DNA of 64,000 nucleotides. Origin: Halomonas sp. 1513. GTDB taxonomy: Bacteria > Pseudomonadota > Gammaproteobacteria > Pseudomonadales > Halomonadaceae. The notes under the pieces were generated by a model, which was not told the origin of the DNA, searched no databases, and saw nothing but the letters and a program-made list of their open reading frames with translations. Positions 16,982 through 25,302 of this stretch are shown here, piece by piece. A program made the translations under genes and the position numbers. The stretch is from assembly GCA_001971685.1 (NCBI GenBank), contig CP019326.1, positions 1,860,001-1,924,000 on the forward strand. Reading direction: 5' to 3'. The first letter of the stretch is position 1. Each line of letters begins with the position of its first letter.

Positions 16982-18007
16982 TCAGCGCGGCGATGCATTG
17001 TGTTTCAGGCGCTTTAACCAGCGCTGTTTGGCGTACTGACGCAGATTGTGCACGTCATCGGTTTCATCGACGATGTCCTGGCCGAGTATGGTTTCGATGA
17101 TGTCTTCCAGCGTGATCAACCCTACCCAGGTGCCGTTCTCGTCGTGCACCACGCGCAGGTGGTGGTGATCGCGCAGCATATCGGAAAACACCTGCTCGAT
17201 GCTGGTGGTGTCGGCAATGCTTATGATGGGCCGCTTGATCTCGCCCATGGTCTGCGTATCTGCGGCATGGTAGGTATCGGTACGATGCACATAGCCGAAG
17301 GCGTGTTCGCTCTGGTCCATGACCGGGAGTCGGGTATAGGGCGCCTTGCCATACTGCGCATCAAACTCCACCACCGTCATCTCCGGCGATACCGTTTCGC
17401 ATACCGTACGCGGCGTCATGGCATCCTTCACCGCCATCTCATGCAAGTTGAGAATATTGATGATGGTGCGTGACTCGTCCTGGTCAAGCACGCGCTCCTC
17501 GAGGCCGATGTTGGACAGCGCCTTGATCTCGGCGCGCAGGTCGACGTCGTGCTCGGATTTTCCCAGCCGCCGGGTGATCCTTTCCGACAGCCAGATGAAC
17601 GGCATCAGTAGCACGATCATGATGCGCAGCAGCGGGGGCAGGAAGGGTGCCAGCTGGCGCCAATAGGTCGCACCCAAGGTCTTGGGGATGATCTCCGAGA
17701 GCACCAGGATCAGCAGCGTCATCACCGCCGAGGCCACGGCAATGTAGGTCTCGCCGAAGATCACCGCCACCTGGGCGCCAACGCCGGTGGCACCGGCGGT
17801 ATGCGCGATGGTGTTGAGGGTCAGGATGGCGGCCAGCGGCCGGTCGATATTGGCCTTGAGCGCCGCCAGTGCGGCGTGAGCGGCAGGGCGCTCCTCCTTG
17901 AGCCGAGCAATGTAGCTTGGCGTGAGCGAAAGCAGTGCGGCTTCGAGGACGGAACACAAGAACGATACGGCAAGTGACGCAACGATGATCGTCGCCAGGA
18001 GAATCAT
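16982..18007 (-). CDS. CNNM/CorC-type membrane protein with CBS pair
   Basis: The 341-residue protein starts with a DUF21 transmembrane domain (about 1-150, including SEIIPKTLGATYW near 105). Two CBS domains follow (about 190-310, with DAMTPRTV and LRVVHDENGTWVGLITLEDIIE). It lacks the C-terminal CorC_HlyC domain seen in longer relatives. CNNM proteins transport Mg2+ or regulate divalent cation flux, with CBS domains sensing adenine nucleotides. The gene is followed directly by the yqhA-like gene. Confidence 0.85.
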   Translation of the reverse strand: MILLATIIVASLAVSFLCSVLEAALLSLTPSYIARLKEERPAAHAALAALKANIDRPLAAILTLNTIAHTAGATGVGAQVAVIFGETYIAVASAVMTLLILVLSEIIPKTLGATYWRQLAPFLPPLLRIMIVLLMPFIWLSERITRRLGKSEHDVDLRAEIKALSNIGLEERVLDQDESRTIINILNLHEMAVKDAMTPRTVCETVSPEMTVVEFDAQYGKAPYTRLPVMDQSEHAFGYVHRTDTYHAADTQTMGEIKRPIISIADTTSIEQVFSDMLRDHHHLRVVHDENGTWVGLITLEDIIETILGQDIVDETDDVHNLRQYAKQRWLKRLKHNASPR

Positions 18008-18088
18008 GGAGGCTCGCGGTGAGGAGTGTCAGCGCTATATACGCAATGGCCGAGACGCTGTCAACGACGGCGCGCTGAGGTGCTGACC

Positions 18089-18598
18089 TTACTGCTGAGT
18101 GCGCTTCAACTGCTGCCGGCGAAGCTGCAACAAACCCGCCATCACCAGCCAGGTGCAGAGTGCTGCCAGCGCATCGTCGGCCACGATCCCCAGGCCGCCG
18201 GGCCAGCCTTCCACCAGGTGTATCGGTGGTGGTTTGAGAATATCGAAGAGGCGGAATAACAGGAACGCAGAGGCCATCACCCAGGGGTTACGCGCGGCCT
18301 GCAGGCCGAGCACCGCAAGTGGGAACAGCAGGTACTCATCGGCAACGATCTGCGCCGGGTCACCGCCGCCAACCGCCAGCGCCGCATAGTGGCAAAGCGG
18401 GATGGCTACTGCGACAAGCAGGGCAGCAAGGGTTGCCTGAATCGCCAGCGGATAGCGCAGCAGCCACCAGGCCAGTGGCAGCCCCAGCAGGCTGCCAAAC
18501 GTCCCCGGTGCGAGTGGCAGAGTCCCCAGGCCAAAACCGGTTCCCACCGCGATGAGTATGCCTTCCAGCACGCGCTTGCCTCCCGGGGCATCGTTCAA
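18089..18598 (-). CDS. pgpA: Phosphatidylglycerophosphatase A
   Basis: PgpA dephosphorylates phosphatidylglycerophosphate to phosphatidylglycerol in the inner membrane. The 169-residue protein has the PgpA signatures GTLPLAPGTFGSLLG (25-39), a DEYLLFPLA variant of the acidic motif, LFRLFDILKPPPI and GGLGIVADDALA. There are several hydrophobic helices. It stands on the minus strand next to the divergent polysaccharide leader and has no visible partner gene. Confidence 0.9.
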   Translation of the reverse strand: MNDAPGGKRVLEGILIAVGTGFGLGTLPLAPGTFGSLLGLPLAWWLLRYPLAIQATLAALLVAVAIPLCHYAALAVGGGDPAQIVADEYLLFPLAVLGLQAARNPWVMASAFLLFRLFDILKPPPIHLVEGWPGGLGIVADDALAALCTWLVMAGLLQLRRQQLKRTQQ

Positions 18599-18634
18599 GA
18601 GCGCAATAGCGTAGCACTGGCGGTGTGTTTAACC

Positions 18635-18708
18635 CCATCGAGACTGACGTCTCTCCTACCTTTACCTTGGCGCTGTCCCCCCAGTGAAGGAGCGACGTCA
18701 GCCGCGAT
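18635..18708. repeat. Pair of inverted REP-like repeats
   Basis: CCATCGAGACTGACGTCTCTCCTAC (18635-18659) and GAAGGAGCGACGTCAGCCGCGAT (18686-18708) are oppositely oriented copies of the REP-like element, joined by a spacer containing CCTTGGCGC. This resembles a bacterial interspersed mosaic element. Confidence 0.55.
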
Positions 18709-19151
18709 GCGGCGCGCAGCGCTGCCTTTCTGGTACTGCTGGCTGATGATGCTGGTACGCCTCGGCAGGCTGTGTGTTTAACAAAACACCCATCCATCCG
18801 CGAACGTATAATGCTTTTAAAATCGCCACTTTGCCTGCTTGCGGCCAGCCTGTATCCTTGCCCGCACAACTAAAATTAGGGGCGCAACAAAACACTACCC
18901 CGGGTGGCTAGAGCCTGCCCCGCGCTCCCCATAAAATAGACGCAAACCGCATCGCATCGCCGCTGGCGAGGTGTATGCTGGTTTTACATTGCGTAAAGAT
19001 CGGACTGGCAGCAGGGATAGCAAGGCGCACCATCGGCGGGGTCTTGCCTGTTCAACTTACTATGGGGAGCGCTCGCTTCCTTCCTCTGCGCATTGCCTTG
19101 CCAGCCACGGTCGTCATCAGGGCCCGGGAATGCGTCCGTTCACAATCCCCG

Positions 19152-19163
19152 GGCGGTAGCGTG
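19152..19163 (+). promoter_or_regulatory. ops element (RfaH recruitment site, JUMPStart core)
   Basis: GGCGGTAGCGTG is an exact match to the 12-nt operon polarity suppressor. In Enterobacteriaceae this pauses RNA polymerase and loads RfaH, which suppresses rho termination and boosts translation of long capsule, LPS and toxin operons. It lies 53 nt upstream of the ugd start codon, in the transcribed strand orientation expected for the downstream operon. Confidence 0.8.
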
Positions 19164-19216
19164 CCCGCGCGCAGCAGCGGCATCCTCATGGACTCAGTCA
19201 ACTCTCAAGGAACGTA

Positions 19217-20542
19217 ATGAACGTCACGGTTTTCGGCACCGGCTACGTCGGGCTGGTACAGGGCGCCATTCTGGCAGATGTAGGCCACGATGTGGTGTGT
19301 GTGGATATCGATGCCGAAAAGGTCGCGCGGCTCGAGCAGGGCATCATCCCCATCTATGAGCCTGGCCTGGAGCCGCTGGTGAAAGACAACGTCGATGCCG
19401 GTCGGCTCAGCTTCACCACCGATGCCGCGGCCGGCGTCAAGCACGGCCAGGTGCAGTTCATCGCCGTGGGCACGCCGCCCGACGAAGACGGCAGCGCCGA
19501 CCTGCAGTACGTGCTCAAGGTCGCCGAGACCATCGCCACCCACATGACCCGCGACCAGATCATCATCGACAAGTCCACCGTGCCGGTGGGCACCGCCGAC
19601 AAGGTCCATGCCAAGGTGGCCGAGGTGCTGGCAGCGAATGGCAAGCGCGAGCTCGGCTTCGATGTGGTCTCCAATCCGGAGTTCCTCAAAGAGGGCAGTG
19701 CGGTGGCCGACTGCCAGAAGCCCGATCGCATCATCATCGGCACCCAGAACGCCGAGACCATCGAGGTGATGCGCGAGCTCTACGCGCCGTTCAACCGCAA
19801 CCACGACCGCCTGATCGTGATGGACGTACGCAGCGCCGAGCTGACCAAGTACGCCGCCAACTGCATGCTGGCCACCAAGATCAGCTTCATGAACGAGATC
19901 GCCAACCTCGCCGAACGCCTGGGCGCTGACATCGAAGCGGTGCGCCAGGGCATTGGCTCCGACCCGCGCATCGGCTACCACTTCATCTACCCCGGCGTGG
20001 GCTACGGCGGCTCGTGCTTCCCCAAGGACGTGCAGGCGCTGATCCGCACCGCCGACGGCATCGACTTCGACGCCAAGGTGCTCAAGGCAGTGGAAGCCCG
20101 CAACATGGAGCAGAAGACCACCCTGTTCCACAAGATCCACAAGCACTACGCCGGCGACCTGGCCGGCAAGACCTTTGCCGTGTGGGGGCTCGCCTTCAAG
20201 CCCAACACCGACGACATGCGCGAGGCCCCCAGCCGCGTGCTGATGGAAGCACTGTGGCAGGCCGGCGCCAAGGTCCAGGCCTATGACCCCGAAGCCATGG
20301 AAGAAGCCCAGCGCGTCTACGGCAGCCGCGACGACCTGGCCCTGTGCGGCACCAAGGAAGCCGCCCTCAAGGGCGCCGACGCCCTGGTCATCGTCACCGA
20401 GTGGCAGAGCTTCCGAGCCCCGGACTTTGAGCTGATCAAGCAGCAGCTGGGCCAGCCCACCGTGTTCGACGGCCGCAACATGTTCGAGCCCGCGCGCATG
20501 CAGCGCAAAGGCTTCACCTACTACTCCGTTGGACGGCAGTAG
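19217..20542 (+). CDS. ugd: UDP-glucose 6-dehydrogenase
   Basis: Ugd oxidises UDP-glucose to UDP-glucuronate with two NAD+. The 441-residue protein has the Rossmann start FGTGYVGL (5-12), the STVPVGTAD segment and the catalytic C267 in [14 protein letters not shown] precedes the start. It is the first gene of the polysaccharide operon after the ops leader and supplies UDP-GlcA for the epimerase at 22523. Its last codons ([11 protein letters not shown]) are duplicated at 21612-21647, downstream of the inserted toxin-antitoxin module. Confidence 0.95.
   Translation: MNVTVFGTGYVGLVQGAILADVGHDVVCVDIDAEKVARLEQGIIPIYEPGLEPLVKDNVDAGRLSFTTDAAAGVKHGQVQFIAVGTPPDEDGSADLQYVLKVAETIATHMTRDQIIIDKSTVPVGTADKVHAKVAEVLAANGKRELGFDVVSNPEFLKEGSAVADCQKPDRIIIGTQNAETIEVMRELYAPFNRNHDRLIVMDVRSAELTKYAANCMLATKISFMNEIANLAERLGADIEAVRQGIGSDPRIGYHFIYPGVGYGGSCFPKDVQALIRTADGIDFDAKVLKAVEARNMEQKTTLFHKIHKHYAGDLAGKTFAVWGLAFKPNTDDMREAPSRVLMEALWQAGAKVQAYDPEAMEEAQRVYGSRDDLALCGTKEAALKGADALVIVTEWQSFRAPDFELIKQQLGQPTVFDGRNMFEPARMQRKGFTYYSVGRQ
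20507..20542 (+). repeat. Left copy of duplicated ugd 3' end
   Basis: This 36-nt segment encodes [11 protein letters not shown] and the stop. It matches 21612-21647 at 30 of 36 positions. The two copies flank the nucleotidyltransferase/HEPN insertion. Confidence 0.8.
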
Positions 20543-20556
20543 GGCGCCACACCCAA

Positions 20557-20580
20557 TGTGGGAGCGAATTCATTCGCGAT
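20557..20580. repeat. REP-like repeat after ugd
   Basis: TGTGGGAGCGAATTCATTCGCGAT is identical to 7267-7290. The continuation GCAGTGCGCAGCGCTGCC resembles the AGCGCTGCGCGC partner module seen near 56801 and 62957. Confidence 0.7.
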
Positions 20581-20637
20581 TGCAGTGCGCAGCGCTGCCA
20601 CTACGTAAGGCCACGCCAAGGTAGCCAACATCGCCTT

Positions 20638-20808
20638 ATGCGCCTCACAGATGCCCAGCGCCAAACCATTCGGCAGATCGTTACCGAAGAGCTAGGCCCC
20701 AGCGCCAGTGTGCGGCTGTTCGGCTCGCGGCTGGACGACAACGCCCGCGGTGGTGACATTGACCTGCACGTTGAGCTTAGCGAGCAAGCAGTAAACAGGC
20801 TGGCCTGA
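20638..20808 (+). pseudogene. Truncated nucleotidyltransferase (MNT) fragment
   Basis: A 56-codon frame reads MRLTDAQRQTIRQIVTEELG, then [23 protein letters not shown] and a stop shortly after. This is the N-terminal half of a minimal nucleotidyltransferase with GSx9DxD intact but with no C-terminal half. It closely parallels the intact gene 35 nt downstream (MRLSEKEIQ...[18 protein letters not shown]), suggesting a decayed antitoxin from an earlier or related module. Confidence 0.7.
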
Positions 20809-20842
20809 GAGCAGGGTGTACGGTTATCACAGGAGGCATGCC

Positions 20843-21142
20843 ATGAGGCTAAGTGAAAAAGAAATCCAAGTGATCAAATCTGCATCGAAAGACGTTTTCG
20901 GTACGGGCGTTGAAGTTTCACTTTTTGGATCTCGTACTGATGATGCTGCTAGGGGCGGCGATATAGATTTACTGGTGAAAGTAGACACATTTGTTGAGCA
21001 TCCAGCCTGGGATGTTGCAAGGCTTCAAGCTAAAATCATCAAACAGCTCGGAGACAGAAAAATAGACGTTCTCCTCGATGCACCCAATACGCCTAAAGCT
21101 GCAATTCATCACATTGCCAAAACACAGGGAATTACTCTGTGA
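20843..21142 (+). CDS. Minimal nucleotidyltransferase (MNT) antitoxin-like protein
   Basis: The 99-residue protein has G29-S30-x9-D40-x-D42 ([15 protein letters not shown]), the nucleotidyltransferase signature, and a following [10 protein letters not shown] strand. An AGGAGG lies 6 nt before the ATG at 20843. Its stop overlaps the GTG start of the HEPN gene by 4 nt, a tight antitoxin-toxin arrangement. Base composition is more AT-rich than ugd and cysQ on either side, in keeping with an inserted module. Confidence 0.8.
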   Translation: MRLSEKEIQVIKSASKDVFGTGVEVSLFGSRTDDAARGGDIDLLVKVDTFVEHPAWDVARLQAKIIKQLGDRKIDVLLDAPNTPKAAIHHIAKTQGITL

Positions 21143-21612
21143 AATCATCTGCTCAGCGAGAGCGCCTGACATTCCTTCTCCGAGTTGTAGAGAGAGAAAT
21201 CAAGCACCTGGACTATGCTTCAGGTCAGGTTTTCGATGGTTATTTTAATTACGAAGCAGTGGTAAGGCTAGATGCAACCCCTGAGCTGGCAATGCGCGTG
21301 GAAGCCTTCACCAGTCGTTTTTGCCGGTTGCAAGACACATTGGGCGATAAGCTGTTGCCGGCCTTGCTCAAGGCCCTTGGGGAGCCCGATAGAGCTCTAC
21401 TCATCAACTTGGAAAAAGCTGAGAAATACGGTTGGCTTGATTCGTCAGAGAACTGGATAGCGCTCAGGCAATTGCGGAATCAGATGATTCATGAATACAT
21501 TGAAGATCCTAAAGTACTCTTTGATGCACTAACTGCTGCTCATGATAATATGAGCGCTCTGAAAAAATTCGCTAAGAGCCTTGAAGCTCAGGCGGAAAAG
21601 CTTCAGGCGTAA
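21139..21612 (+). CDS. HEPN-domain protein (HepT/HI0074-like), partner of MNT
   Basis: The 157-residue helical protein carries R113-x4-H118-x-Y120 (RNQMIHEY), the HEPN RNase motif. It begins at GTG with a 4-nt overlap with the MNT gene. HEPN/MNT pairs act as toxin-antitoxin modules or as substrate-binding/nucleotidyltransferase pairs; an intact motif favours a toxin. It is longer than HepT at 15909 and not a close copy. Its stop codon abuts the second copy of the ugd 3' end. Confidence 0.75.
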   Translation: MKSSAQRERLTFLLRVVEREIKHLDYASGQVFDGYFNYEAVVRLDATPELAMRVEAFTSRFCRLQDTLGDKLLPALLKALGEPDRALLINLEKAEKYGWLDSSENWIALRQLRNQMIHEYIEDPKVLFDALTAAHDNMSALKKFAKSLEAQAEKLQA

Positions 21613-21647
21613 AAGGCTTCACCTACTTTTCCGTCGGCCGTCAGTAA
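21612..21647 (+). repeat. Right copy of duplicated ugd 3' end (orphan coding remnant)
   Basis: AAAGGCTTCACCTACTTTTC and the following bases encode [11 protein letters not shown] plus TAA, the Ugd C-terminus, but no ugd body precedes it. Differences from the left copy are mostly synonymous. This looks like the remnant of the original chromosomal ugd left when ugd plus the HEPN/MNT module was acquired by recombination. Confidence 0.75.
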
Positions 21648-21656
21648 GGAATTATT

Positions 21657-22481
21657 TTGCCTAACTTCATCACCAACCCGCTCCGCGCCCGCCTGATCGA
21701 GGGCGTCCACGCCGCCGGGCGCGAGGTGCTGGCGATCTACCAGCGCGGCTTCACGGTCGAGACCAAAGACGATGACAGCCCGCTGACCGAGGCCGACATG
21801 GCCTCGCACCACGCCCTGGTCGCGCTGCTCGAGGACCTCACCCCCGAGGTGCCGGTGCTCTCCGAGGAGTCCACTGAGGTGCCCTACGCCACGCGCCAGG
21901 CCTGGCAGCGCTACTGGCTAATCGACCCGCTCGACGGCACCAAGGAGTTCGTCAACAAGAACGGCGAGTTCACCCTCAACGTGGCGCTGATCGAAGACGG
22001 CGTGCCGGTTTTTGGCATCGTTTATGCGCCGGTGCTACAAACCACCTGGGTAGGTCAGGTCGGCGGTGAAGTGTTCAAGATCGCCCAGGGCATCTACGCC
22101 AATATCCAGGTTCGTGAGCTGCCCGACCCCGAGGCCGAGCCCTGGAAGGTGGTGGGCAGCCGCCGCCACGGCGCCGACGCGTTCGAGGCCTTCCGTGCCG
22201 CCTTGCCCGCCCACGAGTGCGTCTCCATCGGCAGCTCGCTCAAGCTCTGCCTGGTCGCCGAAGGCCGCGCCGACCTCTACCCCCGGCTCGCGCCCACCAG
22301 CGAATGGGACACCGCCGCCGCCCAGGCCGTGGTCACCGCCGCCGGCGGCGAGGTACTCAACGCCGAGACCCTCGAACCGCTGCGCTGTAACCAGCAGGAG
22401 AGCGTGCTCAACCCGTTCTTCATCGTCTGCGGCCAGCGCGACGAGCGCTGGGAAAGCGCGCTTCGCACATCGCTCGTGTAG
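21657..22481 (+). CDS. cysQ: 3'(2'),5'-bisphosphate nucleotidase
   Basis: CysQ hydrolyses 3'-phosphoadenosine 5'-phosphate (PAP) to AMP at the cytoplasmic face of the inner membrane. The 274-residue protein shows the inositol-monophosphatase-fold metal motifs: EES near 70-72, D90-PLDGT-95 and SEWDTAAAQAVVTAAGG. It begins at TTG 21657, with AAGGA 6 nt upstream. The stop codon TAG lies inside an REP-like repeat. In marine and halophilic gammaproteobacteria cysQ often sits in polysaccharide clusters, where it may clear PAP from sulfation, but no sulfotransferase is seen here. Confidence 0.9.
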   Translation: MPNFITNPLRARLIEGVHAAGREVLAIYQRGFTVETKDDDSPLTEADMASHHALVALLEDLTPEVPVLSEESTEVPYATRQAWQRYWLIDPLDGTKEFVNKNGEFTLNVALIEDGVPVFGIVYAPVLQTTWVGQVGGEVFKIAQGIYANIQVRELPDPEAEPWKVVGSRRHGADAFEAFRAALPAHECVSIGSSLKLCLVAEGRADLYPRLAPTSEWDTAAAQAVVTAAGGEVLNAETLEPLRCNQQESVLNPFFIVCGQRDERWESALRTSLV

Positions 22482-22500
22482 GAGCGACTTCAGTCGCGAT
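22476..22500. repeat. REP-like repeat overlapping cysQ stop
   Basis: GTGTAGGAGCGACTTCAGTCGCGAT is the GACTTCAGTC variant of the REP-like element. It overlaps the last two codons of cysQ (GTG TAG), so the repeat supplies the stop, as at 7280. Confidence 0.7.
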
Positions 22501-22522
22501 AATGTTCTATGGACCCGCGTAA

Positions 22523-23554
22523 ATGAAAGTACTGGTCACCGGCAACGCCGGCTTCATTGGCTTCCATGTCGCCAAGCGCCTGCTCGAGCGCGGCGACGAG
22601 GTGGTCGGCTTCGACAACGTCAACGACTACTACGACGTCTCGCTCAAGGAGGCCCGCCTGGCGCTGCTCGACGAGACTGCCGCGCGCACCGGCAGCCGCT
22701 ACACCTTCTACCGTGAAGACCTCGCCAACCGTCAGGCGGTCGAGGCCTGCTTTGCCGACCACCGCTTCGACAGGGTGATCCACCTGGCCGCCCAGGCCGG
22801 CGTGCGCTACTCGCTGGAGAACCCCCACAGCTACGTGCAGAGCAACCTGGTGGGTTTCACGCATATCATCGAAGGCTGCCGCCACGCTCAAGTGCCACAC
22901 CTCACCTACGCCAGCACCAGCAGCGTCTACGGCGCCAATACCACGATGCCGTTCTCCGAGCAGCACGGCGTGGACCACCCGCTGCAGTTCTACGCCGCCA
23001 CCAAGAAGGCCAACGAGCTGATGGCGCACAGCTACAGCCACCTGTACCAGCTGCCTACCACCGGCCTGCGCTTCTTCACCGTCTACGGCCCCTGGGGCCG
23101 GCCGGACATGGCGCTGTTCAAGTTCACCCAGAAGATCCTGGCCGGCGAGCCGATCCCGGTGTTCAACCACGGCAACCACAGCCGCGACTTCACCTACATC
23201 GACGACATCGTCGAAGGTGTGATCCGCGCCAGCGACGACATCGCCACGCCGGACCCAAGCTGGCGCAGTGACGCCCCAAGCCCCGCCACCAGCAATGCGC
23301 CGTACCGGCTCTTCAACATCGGCAATAACAGCCCGATCAAGCTCAGCGCTTACATCGAAGCGCTGGAAGCCGCGCTTGATAAGCCGGCGATCAAGGACCT
23401 GCTGCCGCTCCAGCCCGGCGACGTACCCGATACCTACGCCGACTCGAGTGCTCTGCAGCAAGCGGTGGGCTACGCCCCCAGCACACCGGTGGATGAGGGG
23501 GTGGGGGAGTTTGTGAGGTGGTATCGAGAGTTATATTCAGGATCGTCTGTCTGA
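22523..23554 (+). CDS. UDP-glucuronate 4-epimerase-like NAD-dependent epimerase
   Basis: The 343-residue extended SDR converts UDP-GlcA to UDP-GalA, using the product of Ugd. The Rossmann loop GNAGFIGFH (7-15) and FDNVNDYYD near 34 are typical of the GalE/UDP-GlcA epimerase branch, with [13 protein letters not shown] as the YxxxK catalytic motif near residue 157. [14 protein letters not shown] is also conserved. A good RBS is not obvious. The last 30-40 codons mark the shift to AT-rich DNA. Confidence 0.85.
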   Translation: MKVLVTGNAGFIGFHVAKRLLERGDEVVGFDNVNDYYDVSLKEARLALLDETAARTGSRYTFYREDLANRQAVEACFADHRFDRVIHLAAQAGVRYSLENPHSYVQSNLVGFTHIIEGCRHAQVPHLTYASTSSVYGANTTMPFSEQHGVDHPLQFYAATKKANELMAHSYSHLYQLPTTGLRFFTVYGPWGRPDMALFKFTQKILAGEPIPVFNHGNHSRDFTYIDDIVEGVIRASDDIATPDPSWRSDAPSPATSNAPYRLFNIGNNSPIKLSAYIEALEAALDKPAIKDLLPLQPGDVPDTYADSSALQQAVGYAPSTPVDEGVGEFVRWYRELYSGSSV

Positions 23555-23790
23555 GTAGAGACGGTACTCGGTGTTGGCGTTGAATCAACAAGGCGACGTC
23601 CACCCCCTAAGCAAACTGGCTCACCAACCCCAGTTGTTACATAATTTACGAGTCTATCAAGCAATATTGGAGCGGCAGCATGACTTTTTCTAGGCGGCAA
23701 TGGCCTACCTTTACCATTCAGAGCTATTTTGCCACTAGATGATGTCATTCGTATGACATGCACTGCTTCAAATTAATTAAAGGAATTGTA

Positions 23791-24204
23791 ATGAAAGTTA
23801 TTGGGTATACAACGGGTGTATACGATCTTTTTCATATTGGCCATTTGAATGTGCTCAAGCGAGCAAAGCTTGAATGTGACTACCTGATTGTAGGTGTAAC
23901 GACCGATGAATTGTCGGAATCCAGAAAAGGTAAGCGCCCGATTATTCCGTTTACTGAAAGGATGGAAATCGTAGAGCATATCAAGTTCGTTGATGAAGTC
24001 GTGCCTCAAACCAATATGGATAAATTTGAGGCATGGAATAATCTGAAGTTTGATAAAATGTTCGTCGGTGATGACTGGAAAGGCTCAGATAAATGGAATG
24101 AGCTTGAACGGCAGTTTGGCGAAATAGGTGTTGAAATCTGTTACTTTCCATATACTGCTCATACGTCAAGCACTAAGCTACGAGAAGTCCTGGAGAAATT
24201 ATGA
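23791..24204 (+). CDS. TagD-type glycerol-3-phosphate cytidylyltransferase (first copy)
   Basis: The 137-residue nucleotidyltransferase has the HxGH motif at H15-H18 (YDLFHIGHLN) and the C-terminal TSSTKLR motif. This is the layout of TagD/GCT enzymes that make CDP-glycerol from CTP and glycerol-3-phosphate. The start at 23791 follows AAAGGA. Codon use and base composition are AT-rich from here on. The HIT gene overlaps its stop by 4 nt. CDP-glycerol would feed the glycerophosphotransferase-like proteins downstream; ethanolamine-P or other substrates remain possible. Confidence 0.8.
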   Translation: MKVIGYTTGVYDLFHIGHLNVLKRAKLECDYLIVGVTTDELSESRKGKRPIIPFTERMEIVEHIKFVDEVVPQTNMDKFEAWNNLKFDKMFVGDDWKGSDKWNELERQFGEIGVEICYFPYTAHTSSTKLREVLEKL

Positions 24205-24641
24205 GTTCGGAAATATTGCTAGAAGAATTCCGTGATACATTTCGTCTGGATGAACTCACCATCATTCAGGGTGAACACTGGATATTGTCGGTTCGTCCTG
24301 AGCAGATTACCTTGGGTTCAATGGTCCTTAGTTCTAGCCTAGGAAAGACCACTCTCAGTCAGCTTACCGCAGAAGAAGGTGCAGAAATGGCTGTCCTTTT
24401 AGGTGAAGCCGAAAATCTTGCAAAAGACAAATTCGGCTCTATGCGCATCAATGTACTTTGTTTGATGATGAAAGACCCTATTGTCCATTTTCACATTTTT
24501 CCACGTTATGATAAAGAAGTTGAAGTTAGAGGGGTGCACTGGCGTGACGAGGATTACCCGGCACCTCCTTCAATGAGGAAGGTTGAGACTAGTAAAGATA
24601 TACTTGAGTATTTGGCAAATACTCTTCAGGGCAAAATATAA
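24201..24641 (+). CDS. HIT-family nucleotide hydrolase/transferase
   Basis: The 146-residue protein has the histidine-triad signature in reduced form, with H96 and H98 in IVHFHIFPRYD (H-x-H-x4-R rather than HxHxH). HIT proteins hydrolyse or transfer nucleotide monophosphates. Its ATG overlaps the TagD stop, so it is co-translated with a CDP-alcohol-forming enzyme and may act on CDP-glycerol or on by-products. This role is inferred. A 185-nt AT-rich gap with no gene follows. Confidence 0.75.
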   Translation: MSSEILLEEFRDTFRLDELTIIQGEHWILSVRPEQITLGSMVLSSSLGKTTLSQLTAEEGAEMAVLLGEAENLAKDKFGSMRINVLCLMMKDPIVHFHIFPRYDKEVEVRGVHWRDEDYPAPPSMRKVETSKDILEYLANTLQGKI

Positions 24642-24827
24642 AGTGATGTTAATATCGGCTGTACACTAGTTTTATAATAATAATTTAACATGACTAATAT
24701 GTATATGCTGCACTAAATAGTTGCGGCCGCCCTAGGCAAAAAAGAGCGTCAGCTATAAGTTTTTCCGTTCCTTGACCCATCTGCTACCACTTATCAAAAG
24801 TCACTACTTTACATTATATATTTGATT

Positions 24828-25289
24828 ATGAAAAAAACCATTATTACATATGGAACATTTGATATGTTTCATGTTGGCCATTTAAACCTTCTCAAAAAAA
24901 TCCATTCAATTGCAGAAAATGTGATTGTTGGTGTCTCCACTGATGAGTTTAATCTGGAGAAAGGAAAAAGGGTGATGATTCCTTTTGAAAACAGAGTTAG
25001 TATTGTTCAGTCAATAAAGTATGTAGATCGCGTTATCCCTGAATGTTCTTGGGATCAAAAGCATGAGGATATTAGAAAGTTCAATGTGGACGTTTTTGCT
25101 ATTGGAGATGATTGGAAAGGCAAGTTTGATCATCTCGCAGATCTTTGTGAAGTTATATATTTACCAAGGACTGAAAATGTGTCTACAACAGAGATAAAAA
25201 AATCCTTAAGAAATTTTTTATCAATTTCTCAAGAAGATTTACGTCAAGCTTTTGAGGTGCTAGAAATCCTTAAGAACGACCTAGAGTAA
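24828..25289 (+). CDS. TagD-type cytidylyltransferase (second copy)
   Basis: The 153-residue protein is a second, diverged TagD-like enzyme. It has H15-x-G-H18 (FDMFHVGHLN), IGDDWKG and VSTTEIKKSLRN in place of TSSTKLR, and a 20-residue C-terminal extension. A TTG two codons upstream is less likely as the start, but no strong RBS is visible for either. It begins a second unit together with the LicD-like and TagF-like genes. Two cytidylyltransferases imply two different CDP-alcohols or two doses of one. Confidence 0.8.
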   Translation: MKKTIITYGTFDMFHVGHLNLLKKIHSIAENVIVGVSTDEFNLEKGKRVMIPFENRVSIVQSIKYVDRVIPECSWDQKHEDIRKFNVDVFAIGDDWKGKFDHLADLCEVIYLPRTENVSTTEIKKSLRNFLSISQEDLRQAFEVLEILKNDLE

Positions 25290-25302
25290 CGGTGAGATTC
25301 AT

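Larger units (their letters stand above)
18599..19216 (+). other. Long untranslated leader of the polysaccharide locus
   Basis: No protein gene is evident. The stretch holds two REP-like copies (18635-18708), an AT-richer segment around 18770-18900 and the ops element at 19152-19163. GCCCGGG (19122-19128) and CCCGGGC (19148-19154) can pair to form a hairpin whose right arm overlaps the start of ops. A long leader of this type is usual for RfaH-dependent surface-polysaccharide operons. I could not place the promoter with confidence. Confidence 0.55.

Noticed and set aside
18971..19159. Short open frame in the ops leader as a leader peptide gene
   Set aside because: It has no ribosome-binding site, no tracts of a regulatory amino acid and no conserved features, and it overlaps the ops region only by chance.
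24723..24736. Adjacent NotI-like and AvrII-like sites (GCGGCCGCCCTAGG) in an AT-rich gap
   Set aside because: This looks like a vector polylinker at first sight, but no other vector sequence is near and the flanks are ordinary AT-rich intergenic DNA. Probably chance.
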